Made by a program: the position numbers and the translations under genes
Source of the DNA: JBDSLU01 sp963844435
GTDB taxonomy: Bacteria > Acidobacteriota > Vicinamibacteria > Vicinamibacterales > Vicinamibacteraceae
DNA length: 64,000 nucleotides
Assembly (NCBI GenBank): GCA_963844435.1
Contig: CAWJOG010000016.1
Coordinates: 248,001 to 312,000, forward strand
Direction: 5' to 3'
The notes under the pieces: generated by a model
Database searches by the model: none
The model's input: the letters and a program-made list of their open reading frames with translations, nothing else
Told to the model about the DNA's origin: nothing
Shown: positions 48,640 through 59,103 of the stretch, piece by piece
Position numbering within the stretch: the first letter of the stretch is position 1
Layout of the letters: each line of letters starts with the position of its first letter

Positions 48640-49596
48640 ATGAATTCCTGCGTGCTCGTCACCGGCGGCGCCGGCTTCGCCGCGGGGCACCTGTTCGATC
48701 GGCTGCTGACGCCGGACGCGGACGAGGCCGCGCCGCGCATCGTCGCCTGGCATCGCCCCGGCGGACATCCGCCGCCGGCCGTCGCCCCCGACATCACGTG
48801 GCGCGGCGTCGACCTGCTCGACGCCGACGCCGTGCACGCGGCGATCGCCGCCGATCCGCCGGATCACGTCTACCACCTCGCCGGCGCGACCCACCAGGGC
48901 AAGTCGTTCGCGCAGCCGGCCGACGTCCTGCGCGTCAACGCGATGGGCACGGATCACCTGCTGCGCGCACTGGCCAGGCACGCGCCGCACGCGCGGGCGC
49001 TGGTCACGAGCACCGGGTTCGTCTACCAGCCCGGCGACACCGCGGCCAGCGAGGACACGCCACTGCGGCCGGCGAGCCCCTACGCGCTGAGCAAGCTGGC
49101 GCAGGAGATGGTGGCCCGCCACGCCGGCGCCACCACGCCGGTCGAGGTCATCGTCTGCCGCCCGTTCAACCACCTCGGGCCGCGCCAGAGCGCCGACTAC
49201 TTCGCGCCGAACTTCGCCCGGCAGATCGCGGCCATCGCCCGCGGCCTGGCCGAGCCCGTGCTGAAGGTCGGGAACCTCACGGCACGGCGCGACCTCGCCG
49301 ATGTCCGCGACGTCGTCCGCGCCTACGTGGGCCTGATGGCGCGGGGCACGAGCGGCGAGGCCTACAACGTCTGCTCGGGCCGGGCCGTCGCCGTGCGAGA
49401 CGTGCTCGATGGCCTCATCGCGATCTCGGGCGTCGATGTCGACGTGCAGGTGGCGCCGGAGCTGCTCCGGCCGGTCGATCAGCCGCTGCTGCTCGGAACG
49501 CGGGACAAGATCGGCGCGGCTATCGGCTGGGCGCCCGGGATTCGGCTCGAGACGACGCTCCGCGACCTGCTCGGCGAGTGGGCGGCGTTAGCCTGA
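48640..49596 (+). CDS. NAD-dependent epimerase/dehydratase, GDP-6-deoxy-D-mannose reductase-like
   Basis: 318-residue extended SDR. NAD(P) site 'VLVTGGAGFAAGHLFDRL', 'VYHLAGATHQGKSFAQP', 'STGFVY' and 'YALSKLAQEM' (YxxxK). The segment 'VCRPFNHLGPRQSADYFAP' with 'ARRDLADVRDVVRAY' and 'EAYNVCSGRAVAVRDVL' is the wording of GDP-4-keto-6-deoxy-D-mannose reductases (RMD). It probably makes a deoxysugar nucleotide for surface polysaccharide, consistent with rfbB upstream (37-bp gap) and lptD. Exact substrate is inferred. Confidence 0.85.
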   Translation: MNSCVLVTGGAGFAAGHLFDRLLTPDADEAAPRIVAWHRPGGHPPPAVAPDITWRGVDLLDADAVHAAIAADPPDHVYHLAGATHQGKSFAQPADVLRVNAMGTDHLLRALARHAPHARALVTSTGFVYQPGDTAASEDTPLRPASPYALSKLAQEMVARHAGATTPVEVIVCRPFNHLGPRQSADYFAPNFARQIAAIARGLAEPVLKVGNLTARRDLADVRDVVRAYVGLMARGTSGEAYNVCSGRAVAVRDVLDGLIAISGVDVDVQVAPELLRPVDQPLLLGTRDKIGAAIGWAPGIRLETTLRDLLGEWAALA

Positions 49597-50436
49597 TCAG
49601 CGGCCCATCAGGGCGGCAATCCGCTGCTCGGTGGGCGGATGCGTGCTGAACAGCGAGAGCAGGCCGCCGGCCGAGAACGGCTTGATGATGAACATGTGCG
49701 CCGTCGCCGGGTTGGCGTCGAGCGGCAGCCGCTTCGAGCCCATCTCCAGCTTGCGCAGCGCATTCACCAGTCCGTGCGGCCCGCCCGCGATCTCCGCGCC
49801 GCCGGCGTCGGCGGCGAACTCGCGCGAGCGCGAAATCGCCGCCTGAATCAGCGTCGCCGCCAGCGGGGCCAGGATCACCATGGCGAGCAGCGCGATCGGG
49901 TTGGCGCCGCCTTCGCGATCGTCCGAGGATCGCCCGCCGCCGAAGATCGCGGCGAAGCGCGCCATCTGCGCGGCGAACATGATCGCGGCGGCAATCGTCG
50001 CGGCGACCGAGCTGATCAGGATGTCCCGATGCTTGACGTGGGCGAGCTCGTGGGCGACGACGCCGGCGAGCTCGTCCTCGCTCAGCAGCCGCAGGATGCC
50101 CTCGGTGGCCGCGACGGCCGCGTGATCGGGGTTGCGGCCGGTGGCGAAGGCGTTCGGCGACGCATCCGGGATGATGTAGACCTTCGGCATCGGCAGGCCG
50201 GCGCGCTGCGACAGCCGCTGGACGATCTGGTGCAGCGGATGGTCCGGCCCGACGGGCTGGGCCCGGTACATCGCCAGCACGATCTTGTCCGAGAACCAGT
50301 AGGAGCCGATGTTCATCACCACGGCGATGCCGAGGGCGATGACCAGCCCCGATCGGCCGCCCATCATGTCGCCGATGAAGAGCAGCAGGCCGCTCAATGC
50401 GGCGAGCAGTACGGTGGTCTTGACTGCGTTACCCAT
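49597..50436 (-). CDS. htpX: HtpX-type membrane zinc metalloprotease (paralogue 2)
   Basis: 279 residues, M48B family. Zinc motif 'HELAHVKHRD', third ligand 'SREFAADAGGAEI', 'NAFATGRNPDHAAVAAT' and the C-terminal 'LFSTHPPTEQRI'. Four hydrophobic segments as in HtpX. It shares the same layout as the protein at 23018-23893 but with different N-terminal and loop sequences, so a clear old paralogue rather than a recent duplicate. It converges with the upstream epimerase with no gap between stop codons. Confidence 0.93.
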   Translation of the reverse strand: MGNAVKTTVLLAALSGLLLFIGDMMGGRSGLVIALGIAVVMNIGSYWFSDKIVLAMYRAQPVGPDHPLHQIVQRLSQRAGLPMPKVYIIPDASPNAFATGRNPDHAAVAATEGILRLLSEDELAGVVAHELAHVKHRDILISSVAATIAAAIMFAAQMARFAAIFGGGRSSDDREGGANPIALLAMVILAPLAATLIQAAISRSREFAADAGGAEIAGGPHGLVNALRKLEMGSKRLPLDANPATAHMFIIKPFSAGGLLSLFSTHPPTEQRIAALMGR

Positions 50437-50585
50437 GTGTCACTTCCTAGCAACATGCGATCCGTCGGGCGGACCGCTGAGCCGGTGCCGGCCGCATCCC
50501 TGCGTCCAGACGGCACCGTCTCTCATCATAGGACGATGGCCGGCCGTCTGATCGTTCGAGCGCCGGCGCCCGCGGCGGGCACGGC

Positions 50586-50591
50586 TATAAT
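50586..50591 (+). promoter_or_regulatory. Perfect -10 box 8 nt before the secreted-protein start
   Basis: TATAAT ends 8 nt before the ATG at 50600, with no ribosome-binding site between. The TTG-type -35 is not evident. Confidence 0.5.
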
Positions 50592-50599
50592 CGGGACCC

Positions 50600-51180
50600 A
50601 TGCGAGCCGTCGAAGCTGTCGTCGTGCTGGTTCTCGGAAGCACCGTCGTCGCGGCCAGGCCCGCGGCGCAGGCCCCGACGGCTCCTCCGCCGCGCCCGGC
50701 ACCGGCGCCCGCCGCAGCACCCGTCACCGGCCCGGCGCGCGCGGCCGAAGCGCCCCCGACCCCGGTGACGCTCGGCGTCGCCATCTTCCCGACCGCGGTG
50801 TTCCTCGGATCGTTCAACGCCGGGCAGGGCCAGCGCTATTACCTGTTCGGCTCGACGAACAGCTTCGCCGACCTCGTCACCTATTACCGCGGGGCGCTGA
50901 AGGACCGTGGCGAACTGGTCTTCGACGCGCCGGCGGTGCACATGTTCGACACCGGCCGGTTTCGCGAGGAATCGATGGCCTTCCCGCCCAGCGTCACCAT
51001 CAAGGACTACACCTGGGGCGGCAAGGGCGGCTATCTGAACCCGATCCGCGGCGGCCAGCCCGCCCGCTTCCCGACGATCATCCAGATCGTCCCGGCCCGC
51101 CGGCAGCAGGTTGGCGGCCGCCTCGGCGTGCGGACTGCCATTCGCCGCGCTGGCGCGCGGCGGCGCTCGCACGCTGGCGG

Positions 51181-51199
<19 letters not shown>
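50600..51199 (+). CDS. Secreted conserved protein of unknown function
   Basis: 199 residues. Signal peptide to about residue 25, then a Pro/Ala-rich linker (to about residue 55), then a compact domain: 'GVAIFPTAVFLGSFNAGQGQ', 'YYLFGSTNSFADLVTYYRG', 'ALKDRGELVFDAPAVHMFD', 'MAFPPSVTIKDYTWGGKGGY'. I recognise this domain as recurring in Acidobacteria but know no function. The C-terminal 30 residues (Arg-rich, after 'QIVPA') look unlike the rest and run 19 bp into the end of thiC, so the true end may be earlier or a frame error may be present. Confidence 0.72.
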
Positions 51200-52911
<1,712 letters not shown>

Positions 52912-52962
52912 GGCTCGCTGCGATCTCCGGATGGCGGGCGCAGGCCGTGAGCCACGGCGCCG

Positions 52963-53045
52963 CGCTCCCTCCGCCGGTGTGAACCGGTTCAGGTTCCAAG
53001 GGTGGTGTCTCAATCCACCGCGGATGCGGCGGATACCCCTGGCGG
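52963..53045 (-). promoter_or_regulatory. TPP riboswitch (THI element) of thiC
   Basis: On the minus strand the conserved order is present: AGGGG-TATCCGCC, then 'TTGAGA', 'ACCC', 'GAACCTG' and 'GGCGGAGGGA', which are the sensor-helix and pyrophosphate-helix motifs of the TPP aptamer. An optional P3 stem (CCGC/GCGG) is included. Between it and the thiC start a GCCGTG/CACGGC hairpin (about 52944-52958) may act as the expression platform. A TATAGT -10 box lies just upstream. Confidence 0.93.
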
Positions 53046-53054
53046 CTGACGGCC

Positions 53055-53060
53055 ACTATA
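53055..53060 (-). promoter_or_regulatory. -10 box of the thiC transcript
   Basis: TATAGT on the minus strand, about 10 bp before the first conserved base of the riboswitch. The -35 is not evident. Confidence 0.5.
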
Positions 53061-53371
53061 GCACCCGGCTCGTGCGTGCGAGCATGTCCGCCGAACTGCG
53101 GCATTCTCAGCGATGCTGCGCCTCACCTCCGGCCTCGCACGGTCGCGTTCCTCGCCGTACCTCGACGCGGTGCGCGCGGCCCGACGGACGGACCATCGCC
53201 GCGCTGCAGGCGCTGCTGCGCGACGCCGCCGGCTGGCACGACCATCGCACGTCGGCGCGTGCCCGGCCGTCGCGGCGATCCAGCGGTGCACGCCTGGCGC
53301 GGATACCAGCGCTGACCGGGCCAGATGTCGCATGTGGCCACGGACCGGTGCGCGTCGCCACTCGTGACACA
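53061..53371. other. 311-bp region with no recognised gene
   Basis: Lies between the thiC promoter and the divergent permease gene. A short hairpin (GCTCG/CGAGC) is at about 53068-53083. ORFs are GC-driven with no similarity that I can see. Confidence 0.4.
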
Positions 53372-53963
53372 ATGCCGGCGATGCTGGCGGCGACGCTGGC
53401 CGGGCTCACCGCCGGCCTCATCCACGTCCTCTCGGGGCCGGACCACCTGGCCGCGGTGGCGCCGCTCGCCGGCGGCCGCGGACGCGCCTGGCGCGCCGGC
53501 TTCCTGTGGGGCCTGGGGCACTCCGGCGGCGTGCTGGCGGTCGGCCTGCTGGCGCTCGCCGCTGCGCGGCGCGCTGCCGATCGACGCGCTGTCGTCGTGG
53601 AGCGAGCGCATCGTCGGCGTCACCCTCGTCGGCATCGGCCTGTGGGGCTTCACGCGCGTGCTGCGCGGCCCGATCCACTCGCACCTGCACGTCCGCGCCG
53701 CCGCCGCCGTCGGCGTGCTGCACGGCGTCGCCGGCAGCGCGCACTTCCTCGGCGTCCTGCCGGCGCTGGCGCTGCCGTCCGCGGCCGCGTCGTTCGGCTA
53801 TCTGTCCGGGTTCGCGCTCGGCACGGTCGCCGCGATGAGCGGCTTCGCCGGCGGCCTCGGCCTCATCGGCGGATCGGACGACGCGCCCCGGCATCGCCGC
53901 TGGCTGCTCTCGGCATCGTCCGCGATCGCGATCGTCGTCGGCCTGGTGTGGATCCGCGGCTAG
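53372..53963 (+). CDS. NicO/UreH-like membrane transporter, with one apparent frameshift
   Basis: About 196 residues, six hydrophobic segments. The N-terminal 'GLIHVLSGPDHLAAVAPLAG' (His-containing first helix) and 'GFLWGLGHSGGVLAVGLLAL' are typical of the UreH/NicO nickel-cobalt permease superfamily. The second half continues in the next frame ('IVGVTLVGIGLWGFTRVLRG', 'GVLHGVAGSAHFLGVLPALA'). The break near 53561 is +1 class. Probable metal transport or an urease-accessory-like function; the metal is not determinable. Confidence 0.82.
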
Positions 53964-53967
53964 GTTC

Positions 53968-54022
53968 CGGACGACTCCGGAGTCATCCGCCGCCGACTTC
54001 CGGATGACTCCGGAGTCGTCCG
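53968..54022. terminator. Perfect 22-bp inverted repeat of nested palindromes
   Basis: 53968-53989 and 54001-54022 are exact reverse complements separated by 11 bp, and each arm itself contains the palindrome GACTCCGGAGTC. Located between convergent genes (permease and methyltransferase), 5 bp and 2 bp from their stop codons, so it is likely a shared terminator. Confidence 0.65.
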
Positions 54023-54023
54023 A

Positions 54024-55181
54024 TCACAACTTCCGCAAGATCAAGCACTTGAGGTAGAGGGTTTCCGGGACGCCGAGCAGCACCGGGTGGTCGCGGCCCT
54101 GGATGCGCTTCTCGACGATCGACACGGCGACGCCGGCGTCCGCCGCCGCGGCCCGGACGACGTCCTCGAACAGCACGTCGTCGACGTGGTGCGAGCACGT
54201 GCAGGTGACCAGGATGCCGCCGGCGTTCAGCAGGCGCAGCGCCCGGCGGTTGATCTCCTTGTAGCCGGTCAGCGCCTTGGGCACCGACGCCTTGTTCTTC
54301 GCGAAGGCGGGCGGATCCAGCACGATGGTGTCGAAGCGCTCGTCGCGCCGATCGAGCTCGTGCAGCTCGTCGAAGACGTTGACCGTCCGCACGTCGATGC
54401 CGCGGATGCCGTTCCGCGCGGCGTTGGCGTGGATGCGGGCGCTGGCGTCCGCCGAGATCTCCAGCGCCACGACGCCCGTGCAGGCCGGCGCCAGCGCCAG
54501 CGCGAACCCGCCGTCGTAGCTGAACGCGTCGAGGAGCCGGCCGTGCGCGTAGCGCAGCGCCGCCTCGCGGTTCTCGCGCTGATCGAGGAACAGGCCGGTC
54601 TTCTGGCCGCCGCGCAGGTCGACCTCGTAGCCGATGCGCCCTTCGCGGGCCGGCACCCGCTCGGGCACCGCGCCGGCGACGACGGCCACCTCCGGCTCGA
54701 GCCCTTCGAGCGCGCGGACCTTGGCGTCGTTGCGCACCAGGATGCCGGCCGGACGCAGGCGCTCGCCGAGCACGGCGACGATCTCGGGCAGCAGGCGCTG
54801 GGTCGCCTGGGACAGGGTCTGGACCACGAGGTAGTCGCCGTAGCGGTCGACGACCAGCGACGGCAGCAGATCGCCTTCGCCGTGCACGACGCGGTAGGCG
54901 GTCGCGTCGATGCCCAGCGACTCGCGGAACCGGATCGCCTGGTCGAGGCGGGCGCGCAGGAAATCCGGCGCGACCGCGGCGCCGCCGGCGGTGAGCAACC
55001 GCAGCGAGATCTGTGAACGATCGCTGTAGAAGGCCGATCCGAGCGGCCGGCCCCTTGGCCCGACGACGTCGACCACGTCGCCCGGCGCCGCCGACACCTC
55101 GCTGACATCGGACCGGTAAATCCAGACGTGACCAGACTTTGCGCGCTCTACGCCGCGAGGCGTGACGACCACGGACGGCAT
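54024..55181 (-). CDS. RlmI-like class I SAM-dependent rRNA (cytosine-C5) methyltransferase
   Basis: 385 residues. N-terminal PUA-type domain ('VWIYRSDVSEVSAAPGDVVDV'), then the central 'YGDYLVVQTLS' region and a Rossmann methyltransferase: 'GGQKTGLFLDQRENR', 'LDAFSYDGGFALALA' (SAM site), 'TIVLDPPAFAKNKAS' (DPPAF), 'VTCTCSHHV' with the catalytic Cys. Matches the COG1092/RlmI family that methylates 23S rRNA. Start chosen at MPSVVV; TACTAT lies 8 nt upstream on the minus strand without a ribosome-binding site. Confidence 0.9.
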   Translation of the reverse strand: MPSVVVTPRGVERAKSGHVWIYRSDVSEVSAAPGDVVDVVGPRGRPLGSAFYSDRSQISLRLLTAGGAAVAPDFLRARLDQAIRFRESLGIDATAYRVVHGEGDLLPSLVVDRYGDYLVVQTLSQATQRLLPEIVAVLGERLRPAGILVRNDAKVRALEGLEPEVAVVAGAVPERVPAREGRIGYEVDLRGGQKTGLFLDQRENREAALRYAHGRLLDAFSYDGGFALALAPACTGVVALEISADASARIHANAARNGIRGIDVRTVNVFDELHELDRRDERFDTIVLDPPAFAKNKASVPKALTGYKEINRRALRLLNAGGILVTCTCSHHVDDVLFEDVVRAAAADAGVAVSIVEKRIQGRDHPVLLGVPETLYLKCLILRKL

Positions 55182-55189
55182 CGGTCCGT

Positions 55190-55199
55190 ATAGTACAAT
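55190..55199. promoter_or_regulatory. Overlapping face-to-face -10 boxes for the methyltransferase gene and rpiB
   Basis: TACAAT (55194-55199, plus strand) ends 9 nt before the rpiB ATG, and TACTAT (55195-55190, minus strand) ends 8 nt before the methyltransferase ATG. The two boxes share two bases, so RNA polymerase could occupy only one at a time; both messages would be leaderless. Confidence 0.5.
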
Positions 55200-55208
55200 G
55201 CGCCGTCT

Positions 55209-55673
55209 ATGCGCGTTGCGATTGGGGCCGACCATGCGGGCTTCGAGCTGAAGGACATCATCAAGCAGACGCTCGACGAGTTGCGCGTCGCCTACCGGGA
55301 CTTCGGCACCGACTCGGACGACTCCGTCGACTACCCGGACTACGCCGCCAGGGTGGGCCGCGTCGTCGCCGCCGGTGAGTTCGACCGCGGCATCCTGATC
55401 TGCGGCACCGGCATCGGCATGGCGCTGGCCGCCAACAAGATCGCCGGCATCCGCGCCGCACCCGTCCTCGACCTCGAGTCGGCGCGGCTGTCACGGGAGC
55501 ACAACAACGCCAACGTGCTCGCCATCGGCGCCCGGGTGACGCCGCCCGAGCGCGCCCTCGACCTCGTCCGCCTGTTCCTCAAGACCGAATTCGAAGGCGG
55601 CCGCCACGAGCGGCGCCTGCAGAAGGTGGCCGCGCTCGAGCAGGGCGCGCTCGCCGCAAAGACAAACGCTTGA
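55209..55673 (+). CDS. rpiB: Ribose-5-phosphate isomerase B (RpiB/LacAB family)
   Basis: 154 residues. Interconverts ribose-5-phosphate and ribulose-5-phosphate. Motifs: 'MRVAIGADHAGFELK', 'DYPDYAARVGRVV', 'GILICGTGIGMALAANKI' (with the active-site Cys-Gly-Thr-Gly), and 'LSREHNNANVLAIGARV'. Upstream of glyA, a common pairing in several phyla. Its stop codon lies inside an 11-bp triple repeat. Confidence 0.95.
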   Translation: MRVAIGADHAGFELKDIIKQTLDELRVAYRDFGTDSDDSVDYPDYAARVGRVVAAGEFDRGILICGTGIGMALAANKIAGIRAAPVLDLESARLSREHNNANVLAIGARVTPPERALDLVRLFLKTEFEGGRHERRLQKVAALEQGALAAKTNA

Positions 55674-55696
55674 CGAACGCTTGACCCGCGCTTGAC
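55664..55696 (+). repeat. Three 11-bp tandem repeats at the rpiB stop
   Basis: AACGCTTGACG (55664-55674), AACGCTTGACC (55675-55685) and CGCGCTTGACC (55686-55696) follow one another; the first carries the rpiB TGA, and each later copy repeats it. Copies 2 and 3 also contain TTGACC boxes upstream of glyA. Confidence 0.7.
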
Positions 55697-55727
55697 CGGC
55701 GCCTCATGGCGCCCGCCCCGAGTTTCC

Positions 55728-57026
55728 ATGTCCACCACCACGCACGACGCCGTCCGCACCGCCTTCTCCCGCACGCTCGCCGAGACCGATCCCGAAATTT
55801 TCCACACCGTCCATCGCGAGGTGGCGCGGCAGAACAGCGGGCTCGAGCTGATCGCGTCGGAGAACTTCGTCAGCCTGGCCGTGCTCGAAGCGGCCGGCAC
55901 GGTGCTGACCAACAAGTACGCCGAGGGCTACCCCGGACGCCGCTACTACGGCGGCTGCGAGGAGGTCGACGTCGCCGAGTCGCTGGCCATCTCCCGGGCC
56001 AAGGCGCTGTTCGGGGCCGAGCACGCCAACGTCCAGCCGCACTCGGGCGCGCAGGCCAACATGGCGGTGTTCCTCGCCACGTTGAAGCCGGGCGACACCG
56101 TGCTGGGCATGAACCTGGCGCACGGCGGCCACCTGACCCACGGGCACCCGCTGAACTTCTCGGGCAAGCTCTACACGATCGTCCCCTACGGCGTCCGCGC
56201 CGAGGACGAGCGCATCGACTACGACGAGATCGCCCGGCTGGCGCACCAGCACAAGCCGAAGCTGGTGGTGATCGGCGCCTCGGCGTATCCGCGCGTCATC
56301 GATTTCGCGCGCATCGCCGCGGTCGCACGCGAGGTCGGGGCGCTGGTGATGACCGACATGGCCCACATCGCCGGCCTGGTCGCGACCGGCCAGCACCCGA
56401 GCCCGGTGCCGCACTCCGATTTCGTCACCACCACGACGCACAAGACGCTGCGCGGGCCGCGCGGCGGCCTGGTGCTCTGCAAGGCGCAGCACCAGAAGGA
56501 GCTCGACAAGGCCGTGTTCCCGGGCGTCCAGGGCGGTCCGCTGATGCACGTGATCGCGGCCAAGGCGGTCTGCTTCAAGGAAGCGGCCGAACCGGCCTTC
56601 ACGACCTACCAGAAGCAGATTGTCGCCAACGCGGCGCGGCTGGCGCAGGCGCTGTCCGGCCAGGGCTTCCGGCTGGTCAGCGGCGGCACGGACAACCACC
56701 TGATGCTCGTCGACGTGTTCTCGAAGGGTCTGACGGGCAAGGTCGCCGAGGCCGCGCTCGGCCAGGCCGGCATCACGGTCAACAAGAACGCCATCCCGTT
56801 CGACAAGAACCCGCCGATGGTGGCGAGCGGCATCCGCGTCGGGACGCCTGCGGTCACCACGCGCGGACTGCGCGAGGCGGAGATGGATCGCGTCGCGTCG
56901 CTGTTCGCCCGTGCCCTGGCGGCGCCGGAAGATGCGTCGACGCTGGCCGCGGTGAAGGCCGACGTCGAGGTGCTCTGCGCCGAGTTCCCGCTCTACCCCA
57001 CCGGCCTCCACCTCGCGACCCGCTGA
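55728..57026 (+). CDS. glyA: Serine hydroxymethyltransferase
   Basis: PLP enzyme converting serine plus THF to glycine plus methylene-THF. 432 residues starting MSTTTHDAV. Family wording: 'QNSGLELIASENFVS', 'YAEGYPGRRYYGGCEEVD', 'NVQPHSGAQANMAVFLA', 'PKLVVIGASAYPRVIDF', the PLP Lys in 'VTTTTHKTLRGPRGG', and 'VASGIRVGTPAVTTRGL'. Downstream of rpiB and 10 bp before dinG, so the three likely form one unit. folC, which acts on the same cofactor, is 11 kb away. Confidence 0.96.
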   Translation: MSTTTHDAVRTAFSRTLAETDPEIFHTVHREVARQNSGLELIASENFVSLAVLEAAGTVLTNKYAEGYPGRRYYGGCEEVDVAESLAISRAKALFGAEHANVQPHSGAQANMAVFLATLKPGDTVLGMNLAHGGHLTHGHPLNFSGKLYTIVPYGVRAEDERIDYDEIARLAHQHKPKLVVIGASAYPRVIDFARIAAVAREVGALVMTDMAHIAGLVATGQHPSPVPHSDFVTTTTHKTLRGPRGGLVLCKAQHQKELDKAVFPGVQGGPLMHVIAAKAVCFKEAAEPAFTTYQKQIVANAARLAQALSGQGFRLVSGGTDNHLMLVDVFSKGLTGKVAEAALGQAGITVNKNAIPFDKNPPMVASGIRVGTPAVTTRGLREAEMDRVASLFARALAAPEDASTLAAVKADVEVLCAEFPLYPTGLHLATR

Positions 57027-57036
57027 CGATCCGCTG

Positions 57037-59103
57037 ATGTCGCTCGGCGCCCGCGTCGACGCGATCTTCAGCCCCGACGGCCCGCTGGCGGCGACGCTCG
57101 TCGCCTTCGAGCCGCGCGACGGCCAGCGCCGCATGGCCGCGGCGGTCGCCGACACCCTCGAGGACGGCGGCGTGCTCCTCGTCGAGGCGGGCACCGGCAC
57201 CGGCAAGACGCTCGCCTACCTCGTGCCGGCGATCCTCAGCGGCCAGCGCGTGGTGGTGTCGACCGGCACCAAGAACCTGCAGGAGCAGATCTTCACGAAG
57301 GATCTGCCGCTGCTCGCCCGCGTGCTGCCGGTGTCGTTCACGGCCACGTGCATGAAGGGCCGTGGCAACTACCTCTGCCTGCAGCGCTACGAGGTCTTCA
57401 AGGAATCGCCGGCGCTGCGCACCGACGTCGATCGCGTGCACTTCGCCCTGATCGACGCCTGGGCCGAGGTCACCGACACCGGGGACCGCGCCGAGATCGA
57501 CGAACTGCCCGACGACCTGCCGTTCTGGCCCCAGATCGCCGCCACCTCGGAAACCTGCGCCGGCAGCACCTGCCCGCGCTTCGCCGACTGCTTCGTCACG
57601 CGGATGCGCCAGCGCGCGGCCGAATCGGACGTGGTCATCGTCAACCACCACCTGCTCTGCGCCGATGCGTCGCTGCGCCACCACGCCTTCGGCGAAGTGA
57701 TCCCGGAGAGCCCGGCGCTGGTGATCGACGAGGCCCACCAGCTCGAGGACGTCGCGACGCAGCACTTCGGGGTCGCGGTCAGCAACTACCGCGTCGAGGC
57801 GCTGGTCGACGACGCCGAGCGGGTGCTCCGCCAGGCCGACCTCGTCATGGACACGCGGCACGCCCTGCAGCGAGCGACGCTGGGACTGCACGGCGCCGGG
57901 CGCGGGTTCTTCACCGCCGTCGCCGAGGCGGCCCAGCGCGCCAGCGCCGCGGGGCCAGCCGCGACCGGTCCCCTCGCTCGCGCGCTGCGCGCCGATGCCG
58001 GACGCGGCGGTGGCGCCGCAACGGCACGCGTCCCCACGGCCCGTCGCGCGCCGGGCCTGTTCGACGACCGCGTCCGGGTGACCGCGGACACGCTGGCGCC
58101 TGCGGGCGAAGCCGGCCTGGTCCTGCTCGACGCGCTCGGCGCGCTCGCCGAAGCGGTCGGCCGCGGCGCCTCCGTGCCGGACGACGCCGCCGCGCTCGGC
58201 CGACGCGCCACCGCGCTGCGCGACGAGCTGCGCATCGTGCTGCGCGCCGACGATCCGGCCTTCGTGTTCTTCGTCGAGACGCGCGGCGCCGGCACGTTCC
58301 TGCGCGCCCTGCCAATCGAGGTGTCGGACATCGTGCGCGAGCTGGTCCTCGATCGCGCCCGTACCACGGTGCTCACGTCCGCGACCCTGACGATCGCCGG
58401 CGCCTTCGACTACGTGCGCTCGCGGCTCGGCGTGGCCGAGGCACGCGAGGCGATCCTGGCGTCGGAGTTCGATCACGCGACGCAGGCGCTGCTCTATCTC
58501 CCGCGTCAGATGCCCGACCCGCGGCAGCCCGACTTCACCAGCCGCGCCGCCGACGAGGTGATCGCGATCCTGGAGCGGACCGAGGGCCGCGCCTTCGTGC
58601 TGTTCACGAGCTATGCCTCGATGCACGCGGTGCGCGAGCGCGTCGCCCGCGCGCTGCCCTATCCGATGCTGACGCAGGGCACGGCGCCGCGCGGGGTGCT
58701 GCTGGAGACGTTCAAGCGGACGCCGAACGCGGTGCTGTTCGCGACGTCGAGCTTCTGGCAGGGCGTCGACGTCGTCGGCGACGCGCTCAGCTGCGTAATC
58801 ATCGACAAGCTGCCGTTCGCCTCGCCCGGCGACCCGATCGTCGCCGCCCGGCTCGAGGCGATCGCGGCGCGCGGCGGCGATCCGTTCGCGACGCTGCAGG
58901 TGCCGCTGGCGATCCTGACGCTGCTGCAGGGCCTCGGGCGCCTGCTGCGGCACCGCGAGGATCGCGGCATCCTGGCGATCCTCGATCCGCGGCTGCAGAC
59001 GATGGGCTACGGCCGCCGCTTCCTGGCGTCCCTGCCGCCAGCGCCGATCACGCGGACGCTCGACGACATCTCCAGGTTCATGGCGGCGACCGGGCGCGCG
59101 TGA
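57037..59103 (+). CDS. dinG: DinG/XPD-type ATP-dependent DNA helicase
   Basis: 688 residues, superfamily 2 helicase with an iron-sulfur cluster. 'VEAGTGTGKTLAYLVPAIL' (Walker A), four Cys of the cluster ('CMKGRGNYLCLQRYE', 'CAGSTCPRFADC'), DEAH box 'VIDEAHQLEDVA', then motifs IV-VI 'FVLFTSYASMHAVRERV', 'FATSSFWQGVDVVGDAL' and 'GLGRLLRHREDRG'. DinG-like enzymes unwind D-loops and R-loops during repair. The 3' end overlaps the uncorrected response-regulator frame on the other strand by 97 bp. Confidence 0.94.
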   Translation: MSLGARVDAIFSPDGPLAATLVAFEPRDGQRRMAAAVADTLEDGGVLLVEAGTGTGKTLAYLVPAILSGQRVVVSTGTKNLQEQIFTKDLPLLARVLPVSFTATCMKGRGNYLCLQRYEVFKESPALRTDVDRVHFALIDAWAEVTDTGDRAEIDELPDDLPFWPQIAATSETCAGSTCPRFADCFVTRMRQRAAESDVVIVNHHLLCADASLRHHAFGEVIPESPALVIDEAHQLEDVATQHFGVAVSNYRVEALVDDAERVLRQADLVMDTRHALQRATLGLHGAGRGFFTAVAEAAQRASAAGPAATGPLARALRADAGRGGGAATARVPTARRAPGLFDDRVRVTADTLAPAGEAGLVLLDALGALAEAVGRGASVPDDAAALGRRATALRDELRIVLRADDPAFVFFVETRGAGTFLRALPIEVSDIVRELVLDRARTTVLTSATLTIAGAFDYVRSRLGVAEAREAILASEFDHATQALLYLPRQMPDPRQPDFTSRAADEVIAILERTEGRAFVLFTSYASMHAVRERVARALPYPMLTQGTAPRGVLLETFKRTPNAVLFATSSFWQGVDVVGDALSCVIIDKLPFASPGDPIVAARLEAIAARGGDPFATLQVPLAILTLLQGLGRLLRHREDRGILAILDPRLQTMGYGRRFLASLPPAPITRTLDDISRFMAATGRA

